This document shows positions 62,301 through 64,000 of a stretch of DNA of 64,000 bases, in pieces. Made by a program: the position numbers and the translations under genes. Source of the DNA: Kordia algicida OT-1 (GTDB lineage Bacteria > Bacteroidota > Bacteroidia > Flavobacteriales > Flavobacteriaceae); assembly GCF_000154725.1 (NCBI RefSeq), contig NZ_DS544873.1, forward strand, positions 4,685,085 to 4,749,084, written 5' to 3'. The notes below the pieces were generated by a model. The model was not told the origin of the DNA, searched no databases, and was given only the letters and a program-made list of their open reading frames with translations. Numbering within the stretch: the stretch's first letter is position 1; the number at the start of each line of letters is the position of its first letter.

Positions 62301-64000
62301 GTGAGTGTTTCAATAGTTAATTGCGATGGCGGATAACTTACCACAACCGGAATTTGTTGCTCAATGAAACTGTTAAAAATTGTGGTAGTACAGTGAATTT
62401 TAAAACCACCTTCATCTTCTTTGTTTACAGGAATTCGGATGACTTTTTTCCCATTTTCTGTAGAAACCAAGTAAGATGCTATAAGGCGTTTGTTTTTTTC
62501 AACATCAACGGTTACTTGTAGGTTTTTGACGCCTGATAGAATGGTCAATACCACTTCTTCGTTTGGTAGATATTTATCTTTGTCAGTTAAAATTTCTACG
62601 AGTTTGTTGTCAGTTGTAGTTTTATCTTTTTTATCAAAAACAGTGGTAAATGCTATGTCTTTGATTTCATAACCGTTTTCGTCGGTTGTGGTAAGTTCGA
62701 CAATGTACTTTCCGGATTCCCAACGTTTTATTTTTCCCAGAGACATTTCTGCGGAAGCGCCAGTATTAAAAGACTCACTAAAGACATTTTTGCCTTTTTT
62801 CCAAAATTTATAATCTTGTTCTTCTTTAGTATACGCTTCGTGCGGAAACAGTTCTTTAAAATCTTTTTCGGAGATAGACGTATAATCGGGAACAGGAATC
62901 TGACGTTTGCGCAATACACGATCGGGCGCTTGTAGTTTGTGAATGGTAATGGTTCCTTTGGCAGGAACTTTTTCGCCATTTAAGTTTTTCGTGATAATTT
63001 TAAGTTGCTGATTTTTTTCGGAAACATCTAGTTTTTGAGGAACAACTACGCTTGCTTTTAGACTGTGATACCCAACACGTACAATGGTTGAGGTGCTTCG
63101 CGTTTCACCGTTGATATCTGTGATATCTGCCGAAATTTCATAGTCAAATACAGGTAATAATTTTTTATCTACACTAGCATCTGGAATGGCTTTAAAGGAA
63201 ATTTTAAAGTTTCCAGTAGCGTCTGTAGTCGTTTCTCCGTTGGTAATTTGTTGCGATTTTGTATTGATATACGGTCTTCTCCAATATACCCAACTTGGAT
63301 AACGCGGCGTACGTTTTACAGAATAAATTACTTTGGCATCTGAGATTACACTTCCAGCAAAAGCTTTAGCGTTTCCTTTGGTAATTACGCTGTCGTTGAT
63401 GGCAAATGTTTCAGAAATTGGTAAGAATTCTGCTGAAAATTTTGGGCGTTTGTATTCTTCCACAGAAAAGTTTGTACTTCCTAAATTTCGCCCAGTTTGT
63501 CGGATGGTAATTGAGTAATTTCCTGTGAGTCCGTTATTTGGTAAAACAAATTCTCCTTTTATGGAACCGTATTCATTTGTTGTAAGTGTGATTGTTTTTA
63601 CTTCTTGATAGTTGGCATCTCGTAAAAATACGTCTACTTTTTCGTTAGTGAGAATTGTAGAAGTTGTTCCATCTCTGCGCAATAGAATTCCTTTGAAATG
63701 TACAATTTGTGCAGGTCTGTAAATACTTCTGTCAGTGAACAAAAAGCCAACATTGATAGGTTTATCTTCGCCAAAACTACGATTGGATATGTAGAAGTTG
63801 CCAAAATGTGCGGTGTCTTTTTTTGTGGCAATGGTAACATTGATATCGCTCATACGATAACTACGCTCACTTTCTAGCGTGATGCTTCCCGTATTGTCTG
63901 TAGTAAGTGTTTTGCTTCTGGATTTTCTTTCGTAACCAAGGTCGTAATCTATATGCACATTTTGATTCACAATTGGTGTTCCGTCAGTTCGGTTGACTAC
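59399..64000 (-). CDS. Alpha-2-macroglobulin-family protein (5' end outside window)
   Basis: At least 1533 residues; the frame is open through 64000, so the start lies to the right. MG2 hallmark FLFTDRSIYRPAQIVHFKGI, further MG domains, thioester site YPYECAEQTFARYYAN (codons near 61028-61060), toroid and C-terminal domain (MRAAGLEPINVLSQYKW). It is a paralogue of the gene at 44632. Where that protein carries the SusC-type module, this one has a short acidic linker (DDVEGSGSVLAFSNAGRGYV, EEESLGDGDGDDF). It probably acts as a surface or periplasmic protease trap. Its stop lies 5 nt from the NACHT stop. Confidence 0.93.
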   Translation of the reverse strand, partial: VVNRTDGTPIVNQNVHIDYDLGYERKSRSKTLTTDNTGSITLESERSYRMSDINVTIATKKDTAHFGNFYISNRSFGEDKPINVGFLFTDRSIYRPAQIVHFKGILLRRDGTTSTILTNEKVDVFLRDANYQEVKTITLTTNEYGSIKGEFVLPNNGLTGNYSITIRQTGRNLGSTNFSVEEYKRPKFSAEFLPISETFAINDSVITKGNAKAFAGSVISDAKVIYSVKRTPRYPSWVYWRRPYINTKSQQITNGETTTDATGNFKISFKAIPDASVDKKLLPVFDYEISADITDINGETRSTSTIVRVGYHSLKASVVVPQKLDVSEKNQQLKIITKNLNGEKVPAKGTITIHKLQAPDRVLRKRQIPVPDYTSISEKDFKELFPHEAYTKEEQDYKFWKKGKNVFSESFNTGASAEMSLGKIKRWESGKYIVELTTTDENGYEIKDIAFTTVFDKKDKTTTDNKLVEILTDKDKYLPNEEVVLTILSGVKNLQVTVDVEKNKRLIASYLVSTENGKKVIRIPVNKEDEGGFKIHCTTTIFNSFIEQQIPVVVSYPPSQLTIETLTFRDKLKPAQEETWSFRIKGPKGEKVAAEMLSSMYDASLDEFREHNWQFSPFNRPQYYSYININANRSFGTTRFNAYETIDKEYHYQSYDRLNWFGLYFYQRSRVRFKKMALEANSVSEKRMAAPVMDDVEGSGSVLAFSNAGRGYVNDAEEESLGDGDGDDFNTYRGNVYQKEKVTKKEIETVVPRKNLQETTFFFPQLQTDADGNVSFTFTTPEALTKWNLQLLAHTKDLNSATETLSTVTQKELMILPNVPRFLREGDEIVISSKISNLSDKNISGTAMLQLIDPMTGNDINPALFPRTGTPKQSFSVTANGNTQVSWLLYIPKGIQAVQYTITAKAGEFSDGEQSALPVLSNRMLVTETLPMWIRSDETKTFTLDKLASTGSANASSSLEHHKLSLEITSNPAWYAVQALPYLMEYPYECAEQTFARYYANSLASHIANSNPRIQEVFNQWKSSDALLSNLEKNQELKSLIIQETPWVRDALSETEQKKRIALLFDLNRMKNEQSKSIQKLTQMQLSSGGFPWFKGGRANRFVTQHIITGLGHLQKLNVSVNDKETTKIIQKAMRYLDAEFIKEYKDIRKYNKKADLSKDHLSYSQLHYLYMRSFFPEIPKSKEVTTISDYYLDQIDNYWLSRRLYAKGLMAMVSHRMNHPKTATAILRSLEENSITSDELGMYWKENTASWYWYQAPIETQALMIEAFSEISNDVTTVDNLKIWLLKHKQTNRWSTTKSTTEAVYALLLQGSDWLSVTDMVEVTVCDQKITPADLEAVKVEAGTGYFKKSWNGNEVKPEMAKVTLTKKGKGIAWGGLYWQYFEDLDKITTAETSLKLSKKLFKRTYDATGEIITEIDENTKLEVGDLVRVRIELRNDRPMEFVHMKDMRAAGLEPINVLSQYKWQDGLGYYESTKDASTNFFFDYLPKGVFVFEYDLRVNNAGDFSNGISTIQSMYAPEFSSHSEGVRVKVD

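Noticed and set aside
1-64000. tRNA, rRNA, insertion sequence or prophage genes
   Set aside because: I looked through the intergenic parts and found no cloverleaf, rRNA, transposase, integrase or phage structural sequence that I could support.

Overview
The window looks like chromosome of a marine member of the Flavobacteriaceae, probably Kordia or a close relative (inference). The reasons are a low GC content, several promoter boxes of the Bacteroidota type TAnnTTTG, type IX secretion (T9SS) C-terminal sorting domains, SusC/RagA-type sequence, an HPRT-adenylate kinase fusion, and short peptides with a KKTIS...GG leader. I see no rRNA, tRNA, CRISPR array, insertion sequence or prophage.

Layout. 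1-2.0 kb: end of a mannose-1-phosphate guanylyltransferase gene, a DUF389 membrane protein and a small protein. 2.2-10.0 kb: three GG-leader precursor peptides scattered among a lipoprotein, an MlaFE-type lipid-transport ABC pair, a PafA phosphatase, an orphan LytTR response regulator and a methyltransferase/glycosyltransferase pair. 10-18.3 kb: flippase, mscL, proC with a ketoacyl-synthase III homologue, gcvP, and a UbiA-like membrane protein. 18.3-24 kb: a tight run of nine minus-strand genes (membrane protein, methyltransferase, two paralogous small membrane proteins, TIGR01777 epimerase, DUF2071, SRPBCC, ECF sigma, small anti-sigma-like protein) preceded by a GbsR/MarR regulator. Two almost identical 30-bp palindromic sites lie upstream of the regulator and upstream of the run. 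24-33.6 kb: repeat-rich spacer, an M3 peptidase, two near-duplicate 818-residue LamG/T9SS proteins and a shorter third relative, then 0.7 kb without genes.

33.6-43.1 kb is mostly housekeeping: hpf, NmrA-like reductase, purEK, hpt-adk fusion, DUF3050, obg, peptidase E, a small T9SS protein, a cyclophilin-like protein and a VOC protein. 43.3-64 kb is the accessory-looking part. It holds a DUF4157 (eCIS-associated) protein fused to a GNAT-like domain; a giant alpha-2-macroglobulin with a SusC/RagA carboxypeptidase-regulatory and plug module inserted; a series of six exported or lipoprotein genes of unknown function; one cytoplasmic unknown; a NACHT NTPase of the antiphage/innate-immunity type; and a second alpha-2-macroglobulin without the insert that runs off the right edge.

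Several convergent gene pairs are separated by dispersed hairpin elements that probably act as bidirectional terminators. The strongest leads for something new are the DUF4157-GNAT protein, the plug-bearing macroglobulin, the GbsR operator pair with its operon, and the orphan leader peptides, which have no modification enzyme nearby.
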